Source: Flavitalea plasmicola
Lineage (GTDB): Bacteria; Bacteroidota; Bacteroidia; Chitinophagales; Chitinophagaceae
DNA length: 64,000 nt
Reading direction: 5' to 3'
NCBI RefSeq assembly: GCF_030546645.1
Contig: NZ_JAUOTO010000006.1
Span: forward strand, 124,001 to 188,000
Shown here one piece after another: positions 16,733 through 25,202 of this stretch (within the stretch, counting starts at the first letter, position 1; every line of letters begins with the position of its first letter). The notes under the pieces are model-generated. The model saw only the letters and a list, made by a program, of their open reading frames with translations. It was not told where the DNA came from and ran no database searches. The translations under genes were made by a program, and so were the position numbers.

Positions 16733-17635
16733 CTATGCGCCGCCTGCGGAAAAAAAGAGCTTCAGCGCTTCGGCAGTCTCTTCCGGCGCCTCTTCAGGAA
16801 AAAAATGCCCGCCGCGGATCGCTTGTCCACGCACGTCATTTGCCCATCCCCGCCAGATTGCAAGGGGGCCGCCAACGGGATCATACCAGTTATCCAGCGC
16901 ATTATCTGCGCTCCAGAGCACCAGCACCGGACAATCGATCCGCCGCCCGTGCACCATGTCTTCATGATCATGTTCATAATCCAGGGTGGCTGCCGCACGA
17001 AACTCTTCACATATGGCATGCGCATGCGCCGGATCCCGCAGGGGTTCGACATACGCGGCTCTTATAAAAGGCGGAAAAACGACATCGGGCGATCCCCAAT
17101 GCGTGGCAGCATCTTCGATGATGGCCTCAGGCGCGCCGGCGATCAGCTGCTCCGGGAAAGGCGCCGGCTGCGACAGGAGCGACCATGGCCAAAAGGAAGT
17201 GGCAAGCTGCCGGTCTGCCCGGTCCCAGGCTTCGCCGATAGGTATGATATCGAGCACCGCCAGCTTGTCGATCCGGTCCGGGTGATCGAGCGCAAGCCGG
17301 TAGGCTACGCGGCCCCCCCGGTCATGCCCTGCCACGGAGAAGCGGGAAAAGCCAAGCTGCTCCATCACGGAAACCATGTCCTCCGCCATCGCCCGCTTGG
17401 TATAAGGCGTATGCATCGGGTCCGAAACGGGACAACCGCTGCCGCCATACCCGCGAAGGTCAGGATAGACCACGGTAAAATTTGCCGCAAGTAAAGGGGC
17501 GACATCCCGCCACATGAGGTGGGTCTCAGGAAAACCATGCAGCAGCAACAAACCCGGTCCCGTACCCAGCTTACGCAAAAAGATCGTTGTGACCCCGGTG
17601 GAGATCTCCAGTGTCCTTGAGCTATCTAATAACAT
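16733..17635 (-). CDS. Alpha/beta hydrolase, haloacetate-dehalogenase-like
   Basis: A 300-residue soluble alpha/beta hydrolase. The oxyanion motif LLHGFPETHLMW, the nucleophile elbow GHDRGGR (Asp105) and the late GGHFFPEEAPEET (catalytic His) align with fluoroacetate dehalogenases. The carboxylate-binding arginines Arg106 and Arg109 of that family are present. However, of the halide-binding residues, the position of His155 in the Rhodopseudomonas enzyme is Pro150 here, and the position of Tyr219 appears to be Phe, while the Trp is kept (Trp151). It is therefore unlikely to defluorinate fluoroacetate efficiently and may act on other haloacids, epoxides or esters. It sits between the hydroxylase and DUF2007 genes on the same strand. 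Confidence 0.82.
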   Translation of the reverse strand: MLLDSSRTLEISTGVTTIFLRKLGTGPGLLLLHGFPETHLMWRDVAPLLAANFTVVYPDLRGYGGSGCPVSDPMHTPYTKRAMAEDMVSVMEQLGFSRFSVAGHDRGGRVAYRLALDHPDRIDKLAVLDIIPIGEAWDRADRQLATSFWPWSLLSQPAPFPEQLIAGAPEAIIEDAATHWGSPDVVFPPFIRAAYVEPLRDPAHAHAICEEFRAAATLDYEHDHEDMVHGRRIDCPVLVLWSADNALDNWYDPVGGPLAIWRGWANDVRGQAIRGGHFFPEEAPEETAEALKLFFSAGGA

Positions 17636-17659
17636 GCGTTTATGGTACAGGAAGCAAAC

Positions 17660-17884
17660 CTAATGCCCCGAACGGTCGACCTGCTCCAGCAGCTCGACGG
17701 CCCGCTCGGCCTGGGTGGGATACACCATCAGCTTCATACCTCCCAGCGCCGGGCTGAGGAAGGGATCCAGTGTGATGATATGTTCATCCTGCAAGTGACA
17801 GTTGATACCAGCATCCTGCAGCATGGTGAGGGAAATGTGCGCAGAGATGTAATTGTCAAAGGATCGCAATTGAACAAAATCCAT
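17660..17884 (-). CDS. DUF2007 domain-containing small protein
   Basis: A 74-residue DUF2007 (putative signal-transducing protein) member. The fold signature is visible as MDFVQLRSFDNYISAHISLTMLQDAGI, followed by CHLQDEHIITLDP and GGMKLMVYPTQAERAVELLEQ. Such proteins resemble small ferredoxin-like regulators, but no function is established. It has a normal complete length, with an imperfect -7-like box (TAAATTGG) just before the start. It is upstream of the hydrolase gene on the same strand with a 24-base gap. Confidence 0.8.
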   Translation of the reverse strand: MDFVQLRSFDNYISAHISLTMLQDAGINCHLQDEHIITLDPFLSPALGGMKLMVYPTQAERAVELLEQVDRSGH

Positions 17885-17905
17885 ACCCCCAATTTACAAA
17901 AAAAA

Positions 17906-17935
17906 AGCGAACCACAGGTTCGCTGGCCGAAGGCC
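17906..17935. repeat. REP-like double hairpin (CCACAGG type)
   Basis: AGCGAACC-ACA-GGTTCGCT, a perfect 8-bp stem with an ACA loop, is followed immediately by GGCC-GAA-GGCC and then CATCAT. This is the clearest copy of the double-hairpin family; close relatives lie at 36106, 38350 and 41716. Confidence 0.7.
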
Positions 17936-17984
17936 CATCATATGAGGTTTTCTGTCGAAGGGTAAATTTTATATCACCCGTAGA

Positions 17985-18014
17985 CAGAAAAAAGGCCTGA
18001 CATTTCGGTCAGGC
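17985..18014 (-). terminator. Rho-independent terminator of dnaN
   Basis: On the minus strand GCCTGAC pairs with GTCAGGC around a six-base loop and is followed by CTTTTTT. It lies about 25 bases after the dnaN stop codon. Confidence 0.85.
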
Positions 18015-18038
18015 ACATATTTCAAAAAGTTAACAATC

Positions 18039-19154
18039 TTAACTGTTCAGCATCAATGGCATCACCAGCATCAGCACCTCCTCATTCTCATCCTGCTCCA
18101 TCGGCTTGATGATCCCGGCCTTCGTAGGCGTAGACAATTCCATCCGCACCTCGTCCGAATCCGTAGATCCCAGCATCTCGATCAGGAAGCGTGCATTGAA
18201 GGCGATCGCAAGATCTTCCCCGTCATACTGGCATTTCATCCGCTCGTTCCCCTCGAAAGAGAAATCCACATCCTGGGCCGTCAGCTGCAATTCGCTGCCC
18301 TGGATATTCAGCACCACCTGGTTCGTGCTCTTGTTACTGAAAATGCTCACCCGGCGAAGGGCGCTCTGAAAATCGTTGCGGCTTACCACGAGCTTATAGG
18401 GGTTGTCTGCGGGAATGACCACTTTATAATCAGGGAATCGGGCGTCTATCAGCCGGCAGCTCATCTGTGTGGTGCCATGCGACACGAAAAGATGGTTGCT
18501 GTTATAGCTGATGGTGATCTCGTCCTCGTTGGAAGGCAGGGCTGACTTCAACAGGTTCAGGGGCTTCTTCGGCACGATCAGGCTGTCGCTTTTGGGACAG
18601 CTGACATCCGTGCGTTTATAGCGCACCAGCCGGTGTGCATCCGTCGCTACAAATTGCAGCCCCTTCTTATCCATTTCGAAGAAGACGCCCGTCATGGCGG
18701 GACGCAGATCGTCACTGCTCACGGCAAACAAGGTTTTGTTAATAGCCGTCACCAGCGCCGAGGACGTCGTGGTAAAAGAAGTGGTCTCGTCCGTGGCAGG
18801 CTCTTTCGGGAAATTATCGGGATTTTCGCCCATGACCTTATATTTTCCGTTGTCGCTGGTGAGCTCCACCGCAAAATGCTTGTCGATATTGAAGGTCAGG
18901 GGCTGGTCGGGAATATTTTTCAGCGAGTCCATGAGGATCTTGGCAGGGATGCAGACTTTACCGGTGTCCTTGGCTTCAATTTCCAGGTGGACTTTCATGA
19001 CGGTCTCCAGGTCGGTGGCGACTACGGTCAGCTTATTTTTTTCAACTTCAAACAGGAAATCTTCGAGGATTGGCAAGACGGTATTCGCATTGATGACGCC
19101 GCTGATCTGTTGCAATTGTTTCAATAAAGCCGAGGACGAAACGATAAACTTCAT
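18039..19154 (-). CDS. dnaN: DNA polymerase III beta subunit (sliding clamp)
   Basis: The 371-residue beta sliding clamp, which forms a ring dimer around DNA and tethers the replicative polymerase. The N-terminus MKFIVSSSALLKQLQQISGVI is canonical. Three clamp domains follow, with VVATDLETVMKVHLEIEA, FVATDAHRLVRYKRT and SFEGNERMKCQYDGEDLAIAFNARFLIEML recognisable, and the C-terminus LVMPLMLNS is close to the usual hydrophobic-cleft ending. In-frame sequence extends 39 codons further upstream, but similarity starts at the ATG at 19154, so that is the start used. It is transcribed divergently from recX and is not next to dnaA or recF in this window. Confidence 0.96.
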   Translation of the reverse strand: MKFIVSSSALLKQLQQISGVINANTVLPILEDFLFEVEKNKLTVVATDLETVMKVHLEIEAKDTGKVCIPAKILMDSLKNIPDQPLTFNIDKHFAVELTSDNGKYKVMGENPDNFPKEPATDETTSFTTTSSALVTAINKTLFAVSSDDLRPAMTGVFFEMDKKGLQFVATDAHRLVRYKRTDVSCPKSDSLIVPKKPLNLLKSALPSNEDEITISYNSNHLFVSHGTTQMSCRLIDARFPDYKVVIPADNPYKLVVSRNDFQSALRRVSIFSNKSTNQVVLNIQGSELQLTAQDVDFSFEGNERMKCQYDGEDLAIAFNARFLIEMLGSTDSDEVRMELSTPTKAGIIKPMEQDENEEVLMLVMPLMLNS

Positions 19155-19285
19155 GGAATGGTATCTTTGAGGCGAAACTACTGATTTTTGGTTAATGGCC
19201 AACTTATTCGGCCGGGCGGGGACCCCCGTTCCTCCAATTGTTAATTTTTTGTGACTAACCCGGCCGGCCACCTCCGGATTGTTCG

Positions 19286-19293
19286 TAAATTTG
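19286..19293 (+). promoter_or_regulatory. Predicted -7 promoter box for recX
   Basis: TAAATTTG exactly matches TAnnTTTG and ends only 6 bases before the recX ATG. Transcription would begin at or next to the start codon, which argues for a leaderless mRNA. Confidence 0.5.
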
Positions 19294-19299
19294 CAGCGA

Positions 19300-19779
19300 A
19301 TGATCCGCCGGCAACAATTGTCCCCCGACCAGGCCCTTCAGAAAGCAAGGCATTACTGCTCCTACCAGGAGCGCTGCCACTCCGAGGTAAAGGAAAAGCT
19401 CTACAGCTTCGGACTAAGAAAAAATGACGTGGAAACCGCCCTGTCCCAGCTCATCGAAGACAACTACCTTAATGAAGAACGCTTTGCCGTCCAGTTCGCC
19501 GGCGGCCGGTTCCGCCTGAAACATTGGGGAAAGGTGAAGATCCGTTACGAGCTCAGGCAAAAGCAGGTGGGAGATTATTGCATCAAAAAAGCCCTCGCCG
19601 CCATCAGCGAGGACGACTACGCCCGCGCACTGGCTAAGCTGGCAGAGGCAGAATGGGAATCCCTGAAAAATGAAGAACCGTTCCTTCGCCGCCAGAAAGT
19701 ACAGGCCTACCTGGTCCGGAAAGGCTATGAGACCGACAGGATACAGGCAGCCCTGGCCCAAATAGAGGAGAATATGTAA
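19300..19779 (+). CDS. recX: Regulatory protein RecX
   Basis: A 159-residue RecX, the small helical protein that modulates RecA filaments. The three-helix repeat pattern is clear: ALQKARHYCSYQERCHSEVKEKLYSFG, then VETALSQLIEDNYLNEERFAVQFAGGRFRLKHWGKVKIRYELRQKQV, then YLVRKGYETDRIQAALAQ. The ATG at 19300 is preferred over an in-frame alternative at 19279, because the predicted -7 box TAAATTTG overlaps the extension. It is not adjacent to recA, which ends this window 44 kb away. It begins a compact plus-strand run with the omega-amidase and nagA genes. Confidence 0.88.
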   Translation: MIRRQQLSPDQALQKARHYCSYQERCHSEVKEKLYSFGLRKNDVETALSQLIEDNYLNEERFAVQFAGGRFRLKHWGKVKIRYELRQKQVGDYCIKKALAAISEDDYARALAKLAEAEWESLKNEEPFLRRQKVQAYLVRKGYETDRIQAALAQIEENM

Positions 19780-19790
19780 ATTTACACCGC

Positions 19791-20642
19791 ATGCCTCCAC
19801 TTACCATAACACTCATACAGCCCGACCTCCGCTGGGAAGACAAGGCCGCCAACCTGGCGCGCTTCGGTGCGCAGATCGACGCCATAAGCGAAAAAACCCA
19901 CCTGGTCATCCTGCCGGAGATGTTCAGCACCGGCTTCAGCATGCGGCCCGAAGCCCTGGCAGAGCCCATGAGCGGCCCCACCGTCGCCTGGATGAGTCAA
20001 ACGGCCGCCCGCAAAAAGGTCATCCTCACAGGCAGCCTGATCATCGAAGAAAAAGGCCGGTACTACAATCGCCTTATCTGGATGCTCCCCAATGGCCAAT
20101 ACGGCATCTATGACAAAAGGCACCGTTTCGCCTATGCCGGCGAGCACGAACACTATACCGCCGGCCACAAACGCCTGATCGCCTCCGTCAATGGATGGAA
20201 GGTCAACCTCCTGGTCTGCTACGACCTCCGCTTTCCCGTCTGGTCCCGTCAGCAGCTGCAGGAACCCCTCGAACCATCCACGACAGGTCTGGCCTCGCTA
20301 CCCCCCGGCGCTACCCCCGGCACCCTCGAACCCGAATACGACCTCCTCGTCTATGTCGCCAACTGGCCCGAACGGCGCAACCACGCCTGGAAGACCCTCC
20401 TCCAGGCCCGGGCCATCGAAAACCAGGCCTACGTCGTCGGCGTCAACAGGGTAGGGAAAGACGGGAATAATATTTACCACAGCGGCGATTCCATGGTCGT
20501 CGACCCCCTCGGAGAGGTATTATACCACGCACCGAAGGAAGAGTCGATCTTTACCTGTACTTTACAGCCGGAAAAATTGGAAGAGGTCCGCACCCGGTTT
20601 CCTTTTTGGCAAGATGCCGACCAGTTTACTATCGAACCCTAA
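19791..20642 (+). CDS. Omega-amidase, YafV/Nit2-type carbon-nitrogen hydrolase
   Basis: A 283-residue nitrilase-superfamily amidase that resembles E. coli YafV, an omega-amidase acting on alpha-ketoglutaramate-type substrates. The Glu-Lys-Cys triad is visible as Glu43 (LPEMFSTGFSM), Lys109 (YDKRHRF) and Cys143 (VCYDLRFPVWSR). The family ending FPFWQDADQF is present. Compared with YafV there is an extra loop of about 25 residues after the SRQQ at 152-155, rich in Pro, Gly and Thr, before DLLVYVANWP. The protein is cytoplasmic. It starts 11 bases after recX and ends 11 bases before nagA, so the three are probably co-transcribed despite unrelated roles. Confidence 0.88.
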   Translation: MPPLTITLIQPDLRWEDKAANLARFGAQIDAISEKTHLVILPEMFSTGFSMRPEALAEPMSGPTVAWMSQTAARKKVILTGSLIIEEKGRYYNRLIWMLPNGQYGIYDKRHRFAYAGEHEHYTAGHKRLIASVNGWKVNLLVCYDLRFPVWSRQQLQEPLEPSTTGLASLPPGATPGTLEPEYDLLVYVANWPERRNHAWKTLLQARAIENQAYVVGVNRVGKDGNNIYHSGDSMVVDPLGEVLYHAPKEESIFTCTLQPEKLEEVRTRFPFWQDADQFTIEP

Positions 20643-20653
20643 ACCACCGACCC

Positions 20654-21766
20654 ATGTCCACCGCCCTCATCGCCCGCGAGATCTTCACAGGACACACCAT
20701 CGAAACAGGTAAGGCCGTCCTCGTCAATGACGGCAAGATCATCGACATCGTACCCATCAATGACATCCCCCCCGGTTATAGAACAAAGGAGCTCCCCGGC
20801 TACATGCTCGCACCCGCCTTCATCGACCTCCAGATCTATGGAGGCAACGGCCGCCTCTTCTCCGCAGACCTCACCACGGACGCACTGGAAGCCGTCTACG
20901 AATACTGCCTGCAGGGGGGCTGCACGCAATTCCTCATCACCCTCGCCACCAACTCGATAGAAAAATTCCTGCAAAGCATGGAAGTGGCCCGCAACTACCA
21001 GGCCGGCGGCGGTAAAGGCCTGCTGGGCATCCACCTGGAAGGTCCGTACATCAATCCCGCTAAAAAAGGAGCCCACATCGAAAGATGTATCAAAACACCC
21101 ACTGTCGCCGAGATCCGCCAGCTCCTGGAAAAAGGTAAAGGCATCTTTAAAATGATGACCCTGGCGCCGGAACAATGCGACCGGGAATGTATCGCACTGC
21201 TCCTGGAAAACAATATCGTCGTCTCCGCCGGCCACAGCAACGCCCGTTATGGAGAAGCCATCGACGGCTTCTACCAGGGGATCCCCGCCGCCACCCATCT
21301 TTTCAACGCCATGTCCCCGTTGCAGGGACGGGAGCCCGGCATGGTCGGCGCCATTTATGACAACCCCGATGTACGTTGCAGCATCGTCTGCGATGGCATT
21401 CACGTGGATTTCGCTTCCGTACGCATCAGCAAAAAGATCATGGGCGACCGCCTGTTTTTCATCACGGACGCCGTTGCCGAAGTGCAATATGGAGAATATG
21501 TGCACGTCTTCAAAGGCGATCGCTTCACCCTTCCCGACGGAACACTGTCCGGCTCCGCACTCACCATGCTGCAGGCAGTAAAGAATGGCGTGGAAAAAGT
21601 AGGCATCCCCCTGCCCGAAGCGCTCCGCATGGCCTCGCTCTATCCAGCCACCTTGATGGGATGGGAGAAAAAATGGGGTAGCATCCAGGCCGGCGCCCGG
21701 GCGGACCTCATCCTGCTCGACGATCAGCTCAATCTGCTGCAGGTGATCGTGGACGGAGACGCCTGA
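20654..21766 (+). CDS. nagA: N-acetylglucosamine-6-phosphate deacetylase
   Basis: A 371-residue amidohydrolase that removes acetate from GlcNAc-6-phosphate in amino-sugar and peptidoglycan recycling. Metal and catalytic positions are Glu129 (GIHLEGPYI), His194 (SAGHSNA), His215 (ATHLFNAM) and Asp272 (FITDAVAE), as in NagA. The C-terminal beta-sandwich motif GSIQAGARADLILLD is intact. The ATG at 20654 begins the family-like MSTALIAREIF; an upstream in-frame TTG lies inside the previous gene and is unlikely. No nagB or GlcNAc transporter gene is nearby. It is the last gene of the recX / omega-amidase / nagA run and converges with the large sensor kinase. Confidence 0.93.
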   Translation: MSTALIAREIFTGHTIETGKAVLVNDGKIIDIVPINDIPPGYRTKELPGYMLAPAFIDLQIYGGNGRLFSADLTTDALEAVYEYCLQGGCTQFLITLATNSIEKFLQSMEVARNYQAGGGKGLLGIHLEGPYINPAKKGAHIERCIKTPTVAEIRQLLEKGKGIFKMMTLAPEQCDRECIALLLENNIVVSAGHSNARYGEAIDGFYQGIPAATHLFNAMSPLQGREPGMVGAIYDNPDVRCSIVCDGIHVDFASVRISKKIMGDRLFFITDAVAEVQYGEYVHVFKGDRFTLPDGTLSGSALTMLQAVKNGVEKVGIPLPEALRMASLYPATLMGWEKKWGSIQAGARADLILLDDQLNLLQVIVDGDA

Positions 21767-21821
21767 TCCCGAGCCTGATCGATAACAGCATGCAAAGCCC
21801 ACACTTCAGGCGCATAGCCAT

Positions 21822-24800
21822 CTACAAACCAAACCGGATAGTGGCAAGCGCCCCTTTTCCTGGTCCGTCACTGGTGAGATCGATGACGCCTTCATGGCTT
21901 TCCGCAATGGTCCGGCAATGATACAGGCCCAGCCCCGAGCCGGAAGATTTTGTCGTAAATCCCCGCTGGAACAGCCGCGCGCTGGTGGCTTCATCAAATC
22001 CTCTGCCGCTGTCCCGGACCTGCAGGACCAGGAGGCCGTCCTGCTTGTGCATCCGCAGGGAGATGGTCTTTATGGCGGCATCGATATCCATGGCTTCGAT
22101 GCTGTTCTTCAGCACGTTCAGGATCAGCTGCATCAGCCGGGTCCGGTCGCCTTTGATCACCGGGGGCTCTTCGGGAAGATCCAGGGAGATCGCGATGCTG
22201 CTTTTATCCACGGAAGCAAAAAGCATGGAGACGCAATCGTTGATGACGGTCCTGAAGTTCACAGGCTTCCGCTCGTGCGACTCCTGGCCGGAGATATACT
22301 GCCGCTGGATATTCAGGATCTCCTGGATCTGGGAAATGATATTCAGCTGCTCGGTAATGGAGTTACGCATTTCTTCCCGGTGATGCCGCTGCGTCTTGGC
22401 GATGCTTCCCAGCAATGTTATCACGGCGCCGGCCTTGGGTTCGCCGATGGCCGTCAGCAGCTCGTGCCGCTGCGCTTCAAAAAAGCCGGCCAGCTTTTCC
22501 AGCTTGTCGGGACTGTCCTCCTCCAGCAATCGCCGGATACGGGTCAGGTAAGACCCAAAGCCCACCACCGCGTTGCCAATGTCATGGAGCACATCCGAGG
22601 CGATCTCATATTTTCCCTGCGCCACCGCCTTATCCAGCAGTACCGCGATCTGCTGTTCCAGTTTCTTCTTCTGCGCTTTGACGATACCCATGCGGATCCG
22701 GTGGAAAGCAACGACGCTGCCGGTGACCAGTACGATTGCCAGGAGCCTGAACCACCAGGTCTGCCAGAAAGGAGGTGTGATCGTAAGCAGGATGCTCGTG
22801 GTGGCCGCCGACCATTTTCCATCATTGGTCAGCCCCCTGACCCTGAAGACATAAGCGCCCGGGTCCAGGTTAGTATAGGTGGCCATGCGCCTGGATCCTA
22901 TATGATTCCATTTTTTATCGAACCCTTCCAGCATATAAGCATACTGCTTTTTTTCCGGGACCGTATAGTTCAGGGAGGCAAATTCGAAAGAGATGACAGC
23001 GCTTTTGTACGACAGCGTGATCTCTTTTGTATCGGTGATGGACTGCTGCAGGGGAGAGGCGCCTTTCAGGTCGGAAATGGGGACTTCCTTATTGAAGATC
23101 TGGAAGCCCGTCACCAGCAGGGGCGGGTCGAACGCGGCGGCTTTGATGCTGTCCGGGTAAAAAACGTTGAAACCGTTGACGCCTCCGAAATACAGGGCGC
23201 CGGTGGTGCTCTTAAAGCAGGAATGGGCTTTGAACTCATTGGACTGCAGCCCATCCGCCGCCGAGAAATTGGTGAAGGTCCGGGTCGCCGGGTCGAAACG
23301 CGAAAGGCCCCCGTTGGAGCTGATCCAGAATTTCCCGTTGTTATCTTCCAGGATGCCGAAGACAATATCGCTGGGCAGGCCATCCTTCGAGGCATACACC
23401 GTACAAAGGCCTGTCCCCGGGTCCAGCAGGTTCAACCCCACGGTGGTACAGATCCATATCCGGCCGTGGCTGTCCTCGTAGATATGATGGATGGAATTGC
23501 TGCTGAGACTGTGGCTGTTGTCCGAGTGCCGGTAGTGCGTGAAAGTGCCGGTTCGCTTGTCGAGCCTGTCCACTCCGCCATCGAAGGTGCCGATCCACAG
23601 GTATCCCTTGCTGTCCTGCAGGAGCGTGACCACCCGGTCGCTGCTGAGGGAATTGGCGCGGGTGCTGTCGTTCCGGAAACACCGGAATTGCTTTGTCTTC
23701 CGCTCGTACAGGTTCAGCCCGTCCCCGTAAGTGCCGATCCACATGTCCTTGTCCTTATCCACCACCATCGCCAGCACATTATTGCCGCTGATGGAGGAGG
23801 GGGCAGCGCCTTTCTTCAGGTGCCGGAACGTATGCTTTGACGGATCATACACCGTAGTGCCGTCCATACAGGTGCCCATCCATAAGTTATTATCCGGATC
23901 CTCCTGTACGCAAATGACATAATTCCCGCAGAGGCTGTTCGGGTCATTCTGCCGGTGCGTATAATGTTGAAAGGACCCTTTTTTCGGGTCGAACAGGTCT
24001 ACTCCTCCGCCGTCCGTGGCGATCCAGACAAGGCCATTGCGACTCTCGTGGAAATGCAGGATACTGTTGTTGCCCAGCCCATCGGGGTCGGTGCTGTGCG
24101 CATACCGTGTAAACAGGTTCGCATGCTTATTGTACAAATTGATCCCCCCGCTATAAGTGCCCACCCACAGATTGTTCCGGCTATCCTTATAGAGCGAGTG
24201 GATGGAATTATTGCTGAGGCTGGTATGGTCGATATCATCCTGTACGTAATTGCTAAAAACTCCGGTAGGAAGATGCAGAATGCTCAGCCCGCCATTCTCC
24301 GTGCCGATCCAGAGATTTTCCCTGTCATCTTCCGCCAGGCTGAATACGATGTCGCGGGCAAGACTGTTGGGATTGTTCGGGTCATGCTTAAAATGCCGGA
24401 ATGTATGATTCGAAAGATCCATCAGGTCCAATCCCCCGCCCCTGGTGCCAATCCACAGCCGGTGACGGCTGTCCTCGAAGATCCTCCAGACTGCATTCAG
24501 CGCGAGGGAAGCGGGGTCCTTGTCATTGTGCAGGAAGCGGGTAAAGGAATGGTCTCGGGGATTGAACAGGCAAAGCCCCCCCTGCGAGGAACCCACCCAT
24601 ATACGGTGACGGCTGTCCTCGAAGATATGGGTGATGTCATTGGCGCTGATGCTGCCCGGATCGTGACTGTTGTACACGTAGTGGGTAAATTTACCCGTCG
24701 CAGGATCCAACATATCCAGGCCCCCTCCATTCGTCCCGATCCATATGTTTCCCCGGCTGTCCTGCAGCAGGCTATTGATAAAATCACTGGAAAGGCCGCC

Positions 24801-25202
24801 ACTTTGCCGTTGATCATGGCTATAACGGTCGAATTTAGTCTTCCTGCTGTCAAACCGGTCGATCCCTCCTCCCCAGGTGCCGATCCATAGCGCTCCATTT
24901 TTATCTTCTATGATGCTGGTGATAAAATTATTGCTGATGCTGGCCGCATCGTCCGCCTTATTCTTATAGACCGTAAACCCGTAGCTGTCGTACTTATTCA
25001 ACCCGTCGCGGGTGCCAAACCACATGAACCCCCGGGTATCCTGCAGGATGCAGGTGACATTGCTCTGGGACAACCCTTGTTCTGTGCTCAGGTGGGTAAA
25101 CCTTATCTGCTGCTTTTGGGAAAAGGCCGTTGTGCCTGTCAGAGAGAACAAAAGCCAGAACAGGCACCGGGAGACCTTCGTGCAAGGACGTCGCCAGGAC
25201 AT
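21822..25202 (-). CDS. Beta-propeller/Y_Y_Y sensor histidine kinase without receiver domain
   Basis: An 1126-residue membrane sensor kinase. A signal peptide (about 1-29, ending AFSQ) leads into a long periplasmic part made of Reg_prop repeats of the type GLWIGTxGGGLxxxD, forming two seven-bladed propellers. A Y_Y_Y domain follows (KKQYAYMLEGFDKKWNHIGSRRMATYTNL). One transmembrane helix lies near 817-837, then the cytoplasmic kinase. The H box reads DVLHDIGNAVVG (His near 873), a variant type, and the ATPase has QLILNVLKNSIEAM, DSGRGFDE and FTTKSSGSGLGLYHC. Unlike many Bacteroidota hybrid regulators of polysaccharide use, there is no receiver or AraC domain, and no response regulator gene lies next to it. 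Ligand and partner are unknown. Confidence 0.9.
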   Translation of the reverse strand: MSWRRPCTKVSRCLFWLLFSLTGTTAFSQKQQIRFTHLSTEQGLSQSNVTCILQDTRGFMWFGTRDGLNKYDSYGFTVYKNKADDAASISNNFITSIIEDKNGALWIGTWGGGIDRFDSRKTKFDRYSHDQRQSGGLSSDFINSLLQDSRGNIWIGTNGGGLDMLDPATGKFTHYVYNSHDPGSISANDITHIFEDSRHRIWVGSSQGGLCLFNPRDHSFTRFLHNDKDPASLALNAVWRIFEDSRHRLWIGTRGGGLDLMDLSNHTFRHFKHDPNNPNSLARDIVFSLAEDDRENLWIGTENGGLSILHLPTGVFSNYVQDDIDHTSLSNNSIHSLYKDSRNNLWVGTYSGGINLYNKHANLFTRYAHSTDPDGLGNNSILHFHESRNGLVWIATDGGGVDLFDPKKGSFQHYTHRQNDPNSLCGNYVICVQEDPDNNLWMGTCMDGTTVYDPSKHTFRHLKKGAAPSSISGNNVLAMVVDKDKDMWIGTYGDGLNLYERKTKQFRCFRNDSTRANSLSSDRVVTLLQDSKGYLWIGTFDGGVDRLDKRTGTFTHYRHSDNSHSLSSNSIHHIYEDSHGRIWICTTVGLNLLDPGTGLCTVYASKDGLPSDIVFGILEDNNGKFWISSNGGLSRFDPATRTFTNFSAADGLQSNEFKAHSCFKSTTGALYFGGVNGFNVFYPDSIKAAAFDPPLLVTGFQIFNKEVPISDLKGASPLQQSITDTKEITLSYKSAVISFEFASLNYTVPEKKQYAYMLEGFDKKWNHIGSRRMATYTNLDPGAYVFRVRGLTNDGKWSAATTSILLTITPPFWQTWWFRLLAIVLVTGSVVAFHRIRMGIVKAQKKKLEQQIAVLLDKAVAQGKYEIASDVLHDIGNAVVGFGSYLTRIRRLLEEDSPDKLEKLAGFFEAQRHELLTAIGEPKAGAVITLLGSIAKTQRHHREEMRNSITEQLNIISQIQEILNIQRQYISGQESHERKPVNFRTVINDCVSMLFASVDKSSIAISLDLPEEPPVIKGDRTRLMQLILNVLKNSIEAMDIDAAIKTISLRMHKQDGLLVLQVRDSGRGFDEATSARLFQRGFTTKSSGSGLGLYHCRTIAESHEGVIDLTSDGPGKGALATIRFGL

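Noticed and set aside
19155-19271. Longer N-terminus for DnaN
   Set aside because: The clamp family starts with MKFIVSSS; the 39 upstream codons lie in the divergent promoter region with recX.
21894-23840. Plus-strand open frame of 648 codons opposite the propeller kinase
   Set aside because: It is the mirror of the repeated GLWIGTxGGG coding pattern. No domain is recognised, and the kinase frame is complete.
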